DNA of 11,085 nucleotides from JBEINZ01 sp040377825 (GCA_040377825.1 JBEINZ010000087.1:1-11085); one strand, 5' to 3'. Counted from the first letter of the stretch, positions 1-7,996 are shown. Program-made: numbers and translations. The notes: a model not told the origin generated them from the letters alone.

Positions 1-337
1 CGTATAGGCCAGCCGTGCTGTAACCGACCATGAAGCGAAAAAGCAGCCACGCCCAGGGATCTTCAAAAACGGAGAAGCTGAGCGTCGCGACGATTGCGGT
101 CGCGATCGAGGCCGTGAAAGCGCGCACATGGCCGGAATGTCGCACCACGCGCGGGTTCATGACCGCACCGATAAGCATTCCGGCAAAATAGGCGGACCCG
201 AGCAAGCCGATCTGCAGTTCGCTAAAGCCATGGGCCTTGGCGCCGAGCGGCAATATGGTGCCCAAGAGCCCATTTCCAACAAGCACGAGGAACATGGAGA
301 TCAGGAGGGCGGCAACAGGGCGCAGGGCAGAGGCCAC
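1..337 (-). CDS. MFS transporter, YcaD-like (N-terminal part, cut by window edge)
   Basis: This is the first 112 codons of a membrane transporter whose remainder lies beyond position 1. I translated it from the minus strand. It begins MASALRPVAALLISMF, with a hydrophobic first helix at about residues 7-31, a cytoplasmic loop, a second helix around GLLGSAYFAGMLIGAV (about 45-60), a basic loop with NPRVVRHSG, and two further hydrophobic stretches. The spacing and the SAYFAGMLIG motif resemble E. coli YcaD and related major facilitator superfamily permeases; this comparison is from memory. The GTG at 335-337 is chosen because an in-frame TAG lies just upstream at 359-361 and the next ATG would cut into helix 1. 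No strong Shine-Dalgarno sequence precedes it, so the start is uncertain. It reads in the same direction as lysR, 161 bases downstream of it, so it could be the last gene of that unit or independent. The substrate cannot be inferred. Confidence 0.75.
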   Translation of the reverse strand, partial: MASALRPVAALLISMFLVLVGNGLLGTILPLGAKAHGFSELQIGLLGSAYFAGMLIGAVMNPRVVRHSGHVRAFTASIATAIVATLSFSVFEDPWAWLLFRFMVGYSTAGLY

Positions 338-498
338 GGCAAGATCCGGTAAGAGGAACTAGCAGACCGCCATAGGCGCGGTATTGAGCAGTAGACTTGA
401 CCCATGTGGCGTCATTCGGGTGGATTAGAGACGACTGTTCTTGGTCAGGGGTCGCCTTTTGGGAAGGTCCATGCGGTGTTTGGTTAGAGCCAGTTCGG

Positions 499-1437
499 TC
501 ACTCGGCGTTGGCCGAAGCGTTTCGCGCAAACGGCGGACGCGAAAACCGCCGAATGATCCATGAGCGGAATACCGAGATTGCCGTTTCGCCGAGGTCGTC
601 GGGATCGGACGCAAGATAGTAGCCATACCCGTCGTCGATCTCGATATCAAACAAGCGCACGACCTTACCGCTTTCGATTTCGCTTTGAAACAGCAGCGGA
701 TCGACTAAAGCGAGGCCTTCTCCCGCCATGGCGTAGCCGAGCGCCATCTGCGCCGTATCGAAAGCGATGCCGCGATCGACCTTCACGTTGGGACAGCCGG
801 CGCGGCGAATGAACATGTCCCAGAGATAAGTTTTCGGGCGATCATCGAGGCGTACATGCAGAAGATCGTTCTGCAAAAGAACGCTGCGGATATCCGCTCC
901 CGCCATTCTTGCGGCGACCTCGGGATGACAAAGAATCGTCAGGCGGATCATCCACAGAAGATCAAGCACCCGGTCCGTGACCTTCGGCTCGGAGTGAACC
1001 ACGGCCACATCCGCGCCGCGCTCCATCGGCTGGGCGACGATGCGGCTGTCGATCTCGATTCCGATGTCGGGATACTCGGCGCGGAAATCCTTGAGGAGAG
1101 GAATCGCGAGTTGGTGGGCGAAAGTGTGCGGCAGAGCAACTTTCAGTGCCCGCCGTGGCGTTCCTCGCTCGGCGCGAATTTCCTCGATCACCTCATCGAT
1201 CCTGTCGAAGGACTTTGTGACCGCCGGCAGCAGCCGTCGACCTGCTTCAGTAAGCGCGAGCTGATGCGGCTTGCGTTCGAAGAGCGGGACGCCGATTAAG
1301 TCTTCCAGGCCGATCACGTGGCGGCTGACGGCCGATTGCGATACAAGCAGACTCTGCGCGGCGGCCGTGAAGCTTGTGTGCCGTCCGACGGCCTCAAAAG
1401 CGCGCAGCGCGTTGAGTGGAAGCCAGCGACGATCCAT
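499..1437 (-). CDS. LysR-family transcriptional regulator (GcvA-like)
   Basis: A 312-residue cytoplasmic DNA-binding regulator of normal LysR length. The N-terminal winged helix-turn-helix spans about residues 6-65, including LNALRAFEAVGRHTSFTAAA, the recognition helix region SQSAVSRHV and the wing motif GVPLFER; a linker helix follows to about residue 90. The remaining roughly 215 residues form the periplasmic-binding-protein-like effector domain. The opening LPLNALRAFEA is typical of the GcvA/DsdC/AmpR-like branch. The ATG at 1435-1437 is supported by GGGGGAA (1445-1451 on the complement), 7 bases upstream. The gene lies 34 bases after the enolase-superfamily gene on the same strand and is probably the last member of the adh-dehydratase/racemase-lysR operon. 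It is therefore cotranscribed with part of its likely regulon rather than divergent from it. Its probable target is the divergent region at 3758-3916. The inducer is unknown. Family assignment is firm; specific role is inferred. Confidence 0.93.
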   Translation of the reverse strand: MDRRWLPLNALRAFEAVGRHTSFTAAAQSLLVSQSAVSRHVIGLEDLIGVPLFERKPHQLALTEAGRRLLPAVTKSFDRIDEVIEEIRAERGTPRRALKVALPHTFAHQLAIPLLKDFRAEYPDIGIEIDSRIVAQPMERGADVAVVHSEPKVTDRVLDLLWMIRLTILCHPEVAARMAGADIRSVLLQNDLLHVRLDDRPKTYLWDMFIRRAGCPNVKVDRGIAFDTAQMALGYAMAGEGLALVDPLLFQSEIESGKVVRLFDIEIDDGYGYYLASDPDDLGETAISVFRSWIIRRFSRPPFARNASANAE

Positions 1438-1471
1438 GGACGCGTTCCCCCGACCGGGGCGCTCGGAAAGA

Positions 1472-2581
1472 TCATCCGATCCGCGTGCGCTTCAGCCGGT
1501 CCTCGTTGAGGTCGTAACCCATGCCAGGTCGATCCGACAGTACGATCCAGCCATCCGCGTCGATATCGAGCGGCATCGTCATCGGGAAGTCCCGTCGATC
1601 GAGGCTCCATTCCGGCGGATCGTAGGGAAATTCCAGAAATGGCGCGTCTGCGAGACCGGCCGTCAAATGCGCATTGGCGACCACGCCCATGCCGTTGGTC
1701 CAGGTATGCGGCGTGAACACGAGGTTCGCCTCTTGCGCCATGGCAGCCACTCGTCGGAGGCCCGTGATCCCACCGACGAGGGCCGCGTCGGGCTGGAAGA
1801 CGTCGAGGCAGCCGTCGCGGATCAGATCGCGAAATTCATAGAGTTCGCGGGTCATTTCGCCGCCGGCGATGCGGATGTCCGTCATTTCCCGCAGCCGCCG
1901 CATGCCCTCTCGATCGGATCGATGCAGCGGTTCCTCCATCCAATAGACGCCGAGCGGTTCCAGCGCGCGCGCCACGGCCACCGCGTCCTTTAAGGACCAC
2001 GGCGCGTAGGCATCCCAGGACATGCGCCAGCCCTGATTGCAATCAACCATGAGATCGAGCTTGTTGCCCACGCGGGCCCTGACGGCTTCCAGAGCAGCGA
2101 TATCCGAACGCCAATCGCCGCGATGGAAGCGGATCTTCATGGCCCTGAAACCGCACGCGACAAAGTGCTCGGCGAGATCGGTCAGCGCCTTCGGATCGCG
2201 CAGCGTACCCGACGATGCGTATGCGCGGACCCGATCCGAAAGGCCGCCGAGCAGCTTGTAGACTGGTTGTCCCGTGATCTTGCCCACAAGATCCCACAGC
2301 GCCAGATCGAGCGGCCAACAGCGGCCATAGTGAAATTGGATGTTGGACAAGATCCGATAGTGCCGCTCGATGGCGAGCGGATCCTGCCCGATGAACAGGG
2401 TCTCGTGGCCCGTAAAGCCGGTCATCGTGTCGCCTGAGGCGACGCCGGTGAGGCCCTCGTCCGTCATGACGCGAACGACCGTCGCATCGAAATGCGTGCG
2501 GGGGCGCGTGTCCCAACTTGCGTTGAAGGGCGGATCAAGCGGCAGGCGATGGTGCGTGATCTCGACCGCGGTAATCTTCAT
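1472..2581 (-). CDS. Enolase-superfamily enzyme, mandelate racemase subgroup (racemase/epimerase or acid dehydratase)
   Basis: The enolase superfamily abstracts the proton next to a carboxylate and stabilises an enediolate with Mg2+. The layout is complete: an N-terminal capping domain (about residues 1-120) and a beta/alpha barrel. Numbering from the start chosen here: K149 in MKIRF (KxR instead of the usual KxK); metal ligands D180 (VDCNQGW), E216 (WMEEPL) and E242 (AGGEMT); the Asp-His dyad D265 (QPDAALVGG) and H292 (TPHTW); and E317 (LEFPY). His-Asp plus the final Glu is the mandelate racemase pattern, found in racemases/epimerases and sugar-acid dehydratases. Two ATGs are possible. GGAGG (2590-2594, complement) is only 2 bases from the ATG at 2587 but 8 bases from the ATG at 2581, so 2581 (369 aa, MKITAVEI) is preferred. 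It follows the Fe-ADH gene by about 20-30 bases. Homologues act on sugar acids, and one branch (hydroxyproline-betaine epimerase) acts on betaines; the substrate here is unknown. Confidence 0.9.
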   Translation of the reverse strand: MKITAVEITHHRLPLDPPFNASWDTRPRTHFDATVVRVMTDEGLTGVASGDTMTGFTGHETLFIGQDPLAIERHYRILSNIQFHYGRCWPLDLALWDLVGKITGQPVYKLLGGLSDRVRAYASSGTLRDPKALTDLAEHFVACGFRAMKIRFHRGDWRSDIAALEAVRARVGNKLDLMVDCNQGWRMSWDAYAPWSLKDAVAVARALEPLGVYWMEEPLHRSDREGMRRLREMTDIRIAGGEMTRELYEFRDLIRDGCLDVFQPDAALVGGITGLRRVAAMAQEANLVFTPHTWTNGMGVVANAHLTAGLADAPFLEFPYDPPEWSLDRRDFPMTMPLDIDADGWIVLSDRPGMGYDLNEDRLKRTRIG

Positions 2582-2589
2582 CGACATCG

Positions 2590-2594
2590 CCTCC
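2590..2594 (-). promoter_or_regulatory. Ribosome binding site that favours the second of two ATGs
   Basis: The complement reads GGAGG, then CG, then ATG TCG ATG AAG. The spacing is 2 bases to the first ATG (2587) and 8 bases to the second (2581). The second is the normal distance, so translation of the enolase-superfamily enzyme most likely begins at 2581. Confidence 0.6.
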
Positions 2595-2608
2595 AGAACC
2601 TGCGCGGC

Positions 2609-3757
2609 TCAAGCTCGCCGCAAAACCTGTGTCGCGAAAGCCAGGAGATCCGCGTCGGTGCTCTTGCGTCGATTGGAATTTCGCATCGCCGCATTTTCCG
2701 GCCGCGCCATCTGCGCCGCAAGGATCTCGGGGGTCACGCCGACGAATTCGTCGGCCAGCGAGATCTTGATGCCGACCGCTCGGGTCAGCCGTTCGAAAGC
2801 CGTCGGCAGTTCGGCCGCGCTGGATAGGCCCATGGCACGCGAGGCCGCCTCGAAGCGGCCGTCGTCTTGCTCGATATTCCATTCCAGCGTTGCGATCATG
2901 CCGAGCGCGACCGAGCGGCCGTGATGGATCGGCCTCAGCGACGCGAGTGCATGGCCGATCGTATGGGCAATTGCCGTACCGCCATTATCGATCGCAATCC
3001 CGGCAAGCGCGGCGGCGCGCTGAAGACCTTCCCGAGCGGAGATTTTGCTTCCGTCTGCGACCGCCGCTTCGAGATGGGTGGCGGCAAGGCGGATGGCTTC
3101 ATGCGCGAAAAGATTGTTGGCGGCATTGGCGTTGCCGTTGGTCGCCGCTTCCAAGGCGTGAACCAGGGCATCGATGCCGGTCTGGGCCGTCAGAAGCGGC
3201 GGAAGCGAGATGGTGGCTTCCGGGTCGAGAATGACCGCGTCGGCCTTGATCGCCTCGCCCCAGAGCCAAACCTTGGCCTTGTCCGATCGGGTCACGATCG
3301 CGGTGCGCGTGAGTTCGGAGCCGGTGCCGGAGGTGGTCGGGATGACCAACGAGGCAAGCCGATCTGCCGGAAATTCGCGCTTGCAAAGTTCGTACTCGAC
3401 GGCTGAAAGCGAGTCCCCGGCGATGGCGGCGACCGCCTTGCCGAGATCGAGCGCCGATCCGCCGCCGAGCGACACGACCGCCTTTGCATTGTGCGATCGA
3501 GCAACGGCGACGGCGGCATCGACCGACGCAACGGACGGATCTCCGCCGAAAGCCGAGAAAATGACCACATTAAGGCCTGCATCCGTGAGGCTTGTCTCGA
3601 TCTCTCCGATGAGACCGCTTGCCGACAGTCCGGGGTCTGCGACTAGCACCACCGGCGACCCCGATCCGACCAACCCGGCCACAAGTTTGCCGGCCATCTT
3701 GCGCGTGCAGGCACCTCCAGTGATTTGAGGCATGCGGGCGATCTCGTAGCGGCTCAT
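2609..3757 (-). CDS. Iron-containing (group III) alcohol dehydrogenase
   Basis: A 382-residue NAD(P)-dependent, metal-dependent alcohol dehydrogenase, the normal length for the family. The N-terminal nucleotide-binding half contains GGGSALDLGKA (98-108) and PTTSGTGSELT (140-150). The C-terminal helical half carries the metal ligands D196 and H200 (GIDALVHALEA), H265 (AHTIGHALA) and H279 (IHHGRSVALG), matching the Asp-His-His-His set of FucO-type enzymes. H269 is also conserved. Maleylacetate reductases usually have PTTYAGSEMT in place of PTTSGTGSE, so a general alcohol or hydroxyacid dehydrogenase is more likely than a maleylacetate reductase. The ATG at 3755-3757 has GGAG 6 bases upstream. 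It is the first gene of the minus-strand operon and diverges from the MttB-like gene across 159 bases. It probably interconverts a hydroxyl and a carbonyl group on the pathway intermediate shared with the adjacent enolase-superfamily enzyme; the substrate is not predictable. Confidence 0.92.
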   Translation of the reverse strand: MSRYEIARMPQITGGACTRKMAGKLVAGLVGSGSPVVLVADPGLSASGLIGEIETSLTDAGLNVVIFSAFGGDPSVASVDAAVAVARSHNAKAVVSLGGGSALDLGKAVAAIAGDSLSAVEYELCKREFPADRLASLVIPTTSGTGSELTRTAIVTRSDKAKVWLWGEAIKADAVILDPEATISLPPLLTAQTGIDALVHALEAATNGNANAANNLFAHEAIRLAATHLEAAVADGSKISAREGLQRAAALAGIAIDNGGTAIAHTIGHALASLRPIHHGRSVALGMIATLEWNIEQDDGRFEAASRAMGLSSAAELPTAFERLTRAVGIKISLADEFVGVTPEILAAQMARPENAAMRNSNRRKSTDADLLAFATQVLRRA

Positions 3758-3916
3758 GCTGGTCTCCGGAATGCGAATAGAACCATGGTCTAGCCGAGGG
3801 GAGCCCTGCGTGAACGGCGCATAATTCGATGCCGCGATCGAAAAATGCGATGCTGGCGGATCGGCCCTTTCGCAAGCCGCCCGCGGGCGTCAGTTTCAGG
3901 CTGATAGGAGAATTCA
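3758..3916. promoter_or_regulatory. Divergent intergenic control region with two dyads
   Basis: This region separates the minus-strand adh operon from the plus-strand methyl-removing genes and should hold both promoters. Seen in the sequence: TTCGAT-N6-ATCGAA, a perfect 6+6 inverted repeat at 3825-3842 that contains T-N11-A frames of the kind LysR proteins bind; a perfect 12-base palindrome CGCCCGCGGGCG at 3878-3889, 27 bases before the MttB-like start; and CATAAT at 3820-3825, which could be a plus-strand -10 box but lacks a good -35. AGGAG (3906-3910) is the ribosome binding site of the downstream gene. Assigning the dyads to the LysR protein encoded at 499-1437 is inference; in a GC-rich genome short palindromes also arise by chance. 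Confidence 0.45.
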
Positions 3917-5467
3917 ATGGATCCGAATATCGAAGCCGACGATCGGCCGCGTCGACGTGGTCGTGAGGAACGCCAGCGCCCGCCCGCCGCGCCGCCGCCA
4001 AAACCGCAGCCGCGGCTGCCATTCGATCCAGTGCCTGTCGTGTCCGCCGACCAATTGGAGGCGATCCACGAGGCGTCGATGACGATCCTCGAGGAAATCG
4101 GCATGGATTTCCTACACGACGGCGTGCGGACCTTGCTGAAAGAGGCTGGCGCGGACGTCGATCCGAATTCCAAGCGCGTGCGAATCGATCGCGGGCTGGT
4201 GCAATCGAGGCTCGGGCTTGCGCCGAAAAGCTTCCGGCTTCATGCTCGCAATCCGGCCCGCGGCGTTACCATCGGCGACCGGCACGTTGCCTTCTGCTCG
4301 GTTGCCAGCGCTCCCAATGTCGCCGACCGAGCGGGAGGACGCCGACCGGGTAACATGGCCGACTACAGCAACCTCATCCGGCTCGGCCAAACGCTCGACG
4401 CGATGCATCTTTGGGGCGGCTATCCGGTCGAGCCGGCGGATGTTCATGCCTCCGTGCGCCATCTCGATGCTTTGCGCGCGATGCTGACGCTTTCGGACAA
4501 ACCGATCCACGCCTATTCGCTGGGGACCGAACGCAATCTCGATGCGATCGAAATGATCCGTATCGCCCGCGGCATTTCGCGCGAGCAGCTGGAGGCGGAA
4601 CCGTCGGTCTTCACGATCATCAACTCGTCGTCGCCGCTGCGCTTGGACGCGCCGATGCTTGAAGGCATCGTTCGCATGGCTTCGGCAAACCAGGTCGTCG
4701 TGTTGACACCCTTCACGCTCGCCGGCGCGATGGCGCCCGTGACCATTGCCGGCGCTGTTGCTCAGCAAAATGCCGAGGTGCTGGCAGGGCTGGTGGTCGC
4801 GCAAACCGTCCGGCCGGGATCGCCCTTCGTCTATGGCGGCTTTACGTCAAACGTCGACATGAAGTCCGGCGCGCCCGCGTTCGGAACGCCCGAGTATATG
4901 AAATCAGCGCTGCTCGGCGGGCAGCTGGCGCGCCGCTACGGGCTGCCTTTTCGCTCGTCGAACACTTGCGCCGCCAATACGCTTGACGCGCAAGCCGCCT
5001 ATGAAAGCGTCTTCTCGCTCTGGGGCGCGATCATGGGCGGAGCGAACTTGGTCATGCACGGGGCAGGCTGGATGGAGGGCGGCTTGCAAGCGTCCTTCGA
5101 GAAGATGGTGCTTGATGCCGACCTCCTCGCGATGGTCTCGGAGTTCCTGCGGCCGGTCGGCGTGGATGCGGAGGAATTGGCGCTCGATGCGATCCGCGAG
5201 GTCGGTCCTGGCGGGCACTTCTTCGGGTGCGCCCATACCCAGGCGCGCTATCGTACGGCGTTCTTCTCGCCGATGATTTCCGATTGGCGCAACTACGAGA
5301 CCTGGCGCGAAGCCGGCAGCCCGACGGCTTACGATCGTGCCGAAAGCCTTTATCGCGAACGCCTCGCGGCCTACGAACCGCCGCCGATGGATCCGGCTAT
5401 CCGTGAGGAACTCGACGCTTTTGTCGCTCGCCGCAAGGTCGAGGGCGGCGCGCCGACGGATTTTTGA
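3917..5467 (+). CDS. Trimethylamine methyltransferase (MttB) family protein, non-pyrrolysine type
   Basis: A 516-residue TIM-barrel protein of the MttB superfamily, whose characterised members move a methyl group from trimethylamine or from quaternary amines such as glycine betaine to a cobalamin-binding partner. After a disordered, Arg/Pro-rich leader (about residues 8-35), the core begins at LPFDPVPVVSADQLEAIHEASMTILEEIG-like sequence (residues 35-62). Family-like segments follow: INSSSPLRLDAPML (235-248), TPFTLAGAMAPVT (264-276), DAQAAYES (357-364) and MHGAGWMEGGL (380-390). Archaeal MttB uses an in-frame amber codon for pyrrolysine. Here the frame has no internal stop, so this belongs to the large non-pyrrolysine group, most of whose substrates are unknown. 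The ATG is supported by AGGAG 6 bases upstream. No corrinoid protein (MttC type) or corrinoid methyltransferase is encoded beside it, so the methyl acceptor is unresolved. The DMGDH-like gene follows after 54 bases on the same strand. Confidence 0.9.
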   Translation: MDPNIEADDRPRRRGREERQRPPAAPPPKPQPRLPFDPVPVVSADQLEAIHEASMTILEEIGMDFLHDGVRTLLKEAGADVDPNSKRVRIDRGLVQSRLGLAPKSFRLHARNPARGVTIGDRHVAFCSVASAPNVADRAGGRRPGNMADYSNLIRLGQTLDAMHLWGGYPVEPADVHASVRHLDALRAMLTLSDKPIHAYSLGTERNLDAIEMIRIARGISREQLEAEPSVFTIINSSSPLRLDAPMLEGIVRMASANQVVVLTPFTLAGAMAPVTIAGAVAQQNAEVLAGLVVAQTVRPGSPFVYGGFTSNVDMKSGAPAFGTPEYMKSALLGGQLARRYGLPFRSSNTCAANTLDAQAAYESVFSLWGAIMGGANLVMHGAGWMEGGLQASFEKMVLDADLLAMVSEFLRPVGVDAEELALDAIREVGPGGHFFGCAHTQARYRTAFFSPMISDWRNYETWREAGSPTAYDRAESLYRERLAAYEPPPMDPAIREELDAFVARRKVEGGAPTDF

Positions 5468-5521
5468 GCGATCGACGCTCGAACCCGTCTCGATTCAATT
5501 TATCATGAAGAGGCCCTACCC

Positions 5522-7948
5522 ATGAAATCGTCAGCGCGCGTCGTGGTGATCGGCGGCGGGGTCGTCGGATGTTCGGTGCTTTATCATCTGACCAAGGCGG
5601 GGTGGTCGGACGTGATGCTGATCGAGCGTTCGGAGCTCACCTCTGGCTCCACGTGGCACGCGGCGGGCGGCTTCCATACGCTGAACGGCGACCCGAACGT
5701 CGCCAAGCTGCAGCAGTACACCGTGGAGCTCTATCGGGAAATCGAGGCGCTCTCCGGCCAGTCCTGCGGCCTGCATCTGACTGGCGGGGTGATGCTCGCC
5801 GGCACCAAGGACCGGATGGACTGGCTGAAAATGGCCCATGCCAAGGGGCGCTATCTCGGCATGCATACCGAGATCATATCGGCGGCCGAGGCCAAGCGGC
5901 TGATGCCGCTGATCGACGAGACGAAGTTCGTCGGCGCGATGTACGACCCGCTCGAAGGGCACCTCGATCCCTATGGCACAACCCATGCCTACGCAAAGTC
6001 GGCCCGGCTCAAGGGGGCGGAGATCGTGCTTCGCAATCGCGTGGTCGACACGGTGCAGCGCGCCGACGGCACGTGGGATGTGGTCACGGAGCAGGGCATC
6101 GTTCATGCGCAGCATGTGGTCAACGCTGGCGGACTTTGGGCGCGTGAATGCGGCCGGATGATCGGGCTCGAACTACCCATCCTTGCCATGGAACACATGT
6201 ACATCCTCACCGAGGACATGCCCGAGGTCGCCGAGATCAACGCCTCCACCGGCAAGGAAGTGCTGACCGCGCTCGATTTCGAAGGCGAGATCTACACCCG
6301 CCAGGAGCGCGGCGGGATGCTGCTCGGCACTTACGAGCGTGCTTGCAAACCCTGGTCCGAGCGCGAGACGCCCTGGACGTTCGGCCATGAACTTCTGGAA
6401 CCGGATCTAGACCGTATCGCGCCGTCGCTGGAAGTCGGCTTCGAGCACTTCCCCGCCTATGCCAATGCCGGCATCCGCAAGGTTATCAACGGCCCCTTCA
6501 CCTTCGCGCCGGACGGCAATCCGCTGGTCGGTCCTATTAAGGGGCTGCGAAACTATTGGGTCGCGTGCGGCGTCATGGCGGGCTTCAGCCAAGGCGGCGG
6601 CGTGGGGCTTGCCCTCTCCAATTGGATCGTCAACGGCGATCCGGGCTTCGACGTTTGGGGCATGGATGTCGCCCGCTACGGCGACTGGACGACACTCGGC
6701 CACACCAACGCGAAGGTGCGCGAGAACTATTCCCGCCGCTTCCGCATCCGCTTCCCGAACGAAGAACTGGAGGCCGCGCGGCCGTTCCGCACCACGCCGG
6801 TTTACGACCGGCTGAAGAACATGAACGCCGTCATGGGGGATATGTGCGGGCTTGAACACGCGCTTTGGTTCGCACCGGACGGAGCTCAAGCAAAGGATGA
6901 ATTCTCCTTCCGCCGGTCCAACGATTTCAAGGCCGTGGCGGCTGAATCCGAATCTGTGCGCGAGGCCGTGGGCCTGCTCAAAATTTCCAACTTCGCCAAA
7001 TACGAGGTCGTTGGGCCCGGCGCGGAAGCCTATCTTGATCGGCTCTTGCCCAACCGCGTGCCCGAAATCGGACGCATGGTGCTGACGCCGATGCTCAACC
7101 CAGCGGGGCGTCTCATTGGCGACTTCACCTTGGCGCGCGCGAGCGACGACCGCTTCCTGATTTTTGGTTCGGGCCTCGCCGAGGCTTACCATATGCGGTG
7201 GTTCCTCGCCGAGGCGCCGACCAACGGCGTCACCATCCGCTCTTACGGCCTTGATCTTGTTGGCTGCCAGATTGCCGGTCCGAAGTCGCGCGATCTGCTT
7301 GCCCCGCTCGCCGGCCGCGACATTTCCAAGGATGCGTTCAAGTTCATGGCCTTCGACACCTTCGATGTCGGGTCAATCCCGGCCTTGGTCGGACGGGTCA
7401 CCTATACCGGCGATCTCGGCTACGAGATCTGGGTGAAGCCGGAGCATCAGCGCGCGTTGTTTGATCTTCTGCTGAGCGCCGGCAAGGATTACGGCATCCG
7501 CCCGTTCGGCGGTCGCGCGCTCAACGCGTTGAGGCTGGAAAAGAGCTTCGGCTCCTGGTCTCGCGAATACCGGCCGATCTATACGCCCTGGGAGGCACGG
7601 CTCGAGCGCTTCGTCAGCCTGCAGAAGCCGGATTTCATCGGCCGCGATGCATTGCTTGCCGCCCGCGACAAAGGACCGGACCGGATCTTGGCGACATTCG
7701 TGGTCGACGCGATTGATGCCGACGTCATCGGCGACGAACCGATTTGGCGCGACGGGCGTGTCGTTGGCTGGGTCACGTCCGGCGGCTACGCCCATGCCTC
7801 CAAGGCCTCCGTCGCGCTTGGCTATGTCGAAGCCGCCGCTTTCGACGAAACCGCGCCGTACGAAATCGAAGTCATCGGAGACCGCCGGCCCGCCCGCATG
7901 CGCACTGAACCATTGCTCGACCCGAAGGGACTGCGGATGCGGGGGTGA
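5522..7948 (+). CDS. FAD-dependent demethylase of the dimethylglycine/sarcosine dehydrogenase type (DAO + GcvT domains)
   Basis: An 808-residue protein with the two-part architecture of bacterial dimethylglycine and sarcosine dehydrogenases. Residues 7-18 form the FAD-binding motif VVVIGGGVVGCS. The segment GSTWHAAGG places H46 where DMGDH binds FAD covalently. The D-amino-acid-oxidase-like domain runs to about 370 and ends with the FAD motif around APDGNPLVGP (329-338); an FAO-type linker domain follows (about 375-430). A GcvT aminomethyltransferase-like folate domain occupies about 435-690, with D534 in AGRLIGDFTLARA at the conserved folate-side Asp and TGDLGYEIWV at 629-638. The GcvT C-terminal barrel completes the protein. 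By family, it oxidises an N-methyl group to an imine and passes the one-carbon unit to tetrahydrofolate as methylene-THF, with electrons going to an ETF-like acceptor. The ATG has GAAGAGG 8 bases upstream. Position after the MttB-like gene suggests sequential demethylation of one substrate. Dimethylglycine, sarcosine and betaine-derived dimethyl amino acids are all possible substrates. Confidence 0.9.
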   Translation: MKSSARVVVIGGGVVGCSVLYHLTKAGWSDVMLIERSELTSGSTWHAAGGFHTLNGDPNVAKLQQYTVELYREIEALSGQSCGLHLTGGVMLAGTKDRMDWLKMAHAKGRYLGMHTEIISAAEAKRLMPLIDETKFVGAMYDPLEGHLDPYGTTHAYAKSARLKGAEIVLRNRVVDTVQRADGTWDVVTEQGIVHAQHVVNAGGLWARECGRMIGLELPILAMEHMYILTEDMPEVAEINASTGKEVLTALDFEGEIYTRQERGGMLLGTYERACKPWSERETPWTFGHELLEPDLDRIAPSLEVGFEHFPAYANAGIRKVINGPFTFAPDGNPLVGPIKGLRNYWVACGVMAGFSQGGGVGLALSNWIVNGDPGFDVWGMDVARYGDWTTLGHTNAKVRENYSRRFRIRFPNEELEAARPFRTTPVYDRLKNMNAVMGDMCGLEHALWFAPDGAQAKDEFSFRRSNDFKAVAAESESVREAVGLLKISNFAKYEVVGPGAEAYLDRLLPNRVPEIGRMVLTPMLNPAGRLIGDFTLARASDDRFLIFGSGLAEAYHMRWFLAEAPTNGVTIRSYGLDLVGCQIAGPKSRDLLAPLAGRDISKDAFKFMAFDTFDVGSIPALVGRVTYTGDLGYEIWVKPEHQRALFDLLLSAGKDYGIRPFGGRALNALRLEKSFGSWSREYRPIYTPWEARLERFVSLQKPDFIGRDALLAARDKGPDRILATFVVDAIDADVIGDEPIWRDGRVVGWVTSGGYAHASKASVALGYVEAAAFDETAPYEIEVIGDRRPARMRTEPLLDPKGLRMRG

Positions 7949-7996
7949 CACCTAGCCGGAGCCTTCGTATCGTTGCAGAGAAACCGGAGCTCAACC

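Noticed and set aside
366..382. Short inverted repeat ACCGC-N7-GCGGT between lysR and the MFS gene, considered as a terminator
   Set aside because: The stem is only 5 bp, there is no T-tract, and an alternative 3-bp pairing competes; no terminator can be supported in 338-498.
222..650. Minus-strand 142-codon open frame spanning the lysR 3' end and the MFS 5' end
   Set aside because: It overlaps two well-supported genes in another frame and its residues are Pro/Arg/Cys-rich without any recognisable domain.
2609..3757. Maleylacetate reductase as the identity of the Fe-ADH
   Set aside because: The PTTSGTGSE motif and the Asp-His-His-His metal set fit metal-dependent group III alcohol dehydrogenases better than the PTTYAGSE-type reductases, and no aromatic ring-cleavage genes are present.
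5505..5525. A six-codon leader ORF (MKRPYP) whose TGA overlaps the start of the DMGDH-like gene (ATGA)
   Set aside because: It has no ribosome binding site of its own, and such a short frame is expected by chance; its GAAGAGG serves the downstream ATG.
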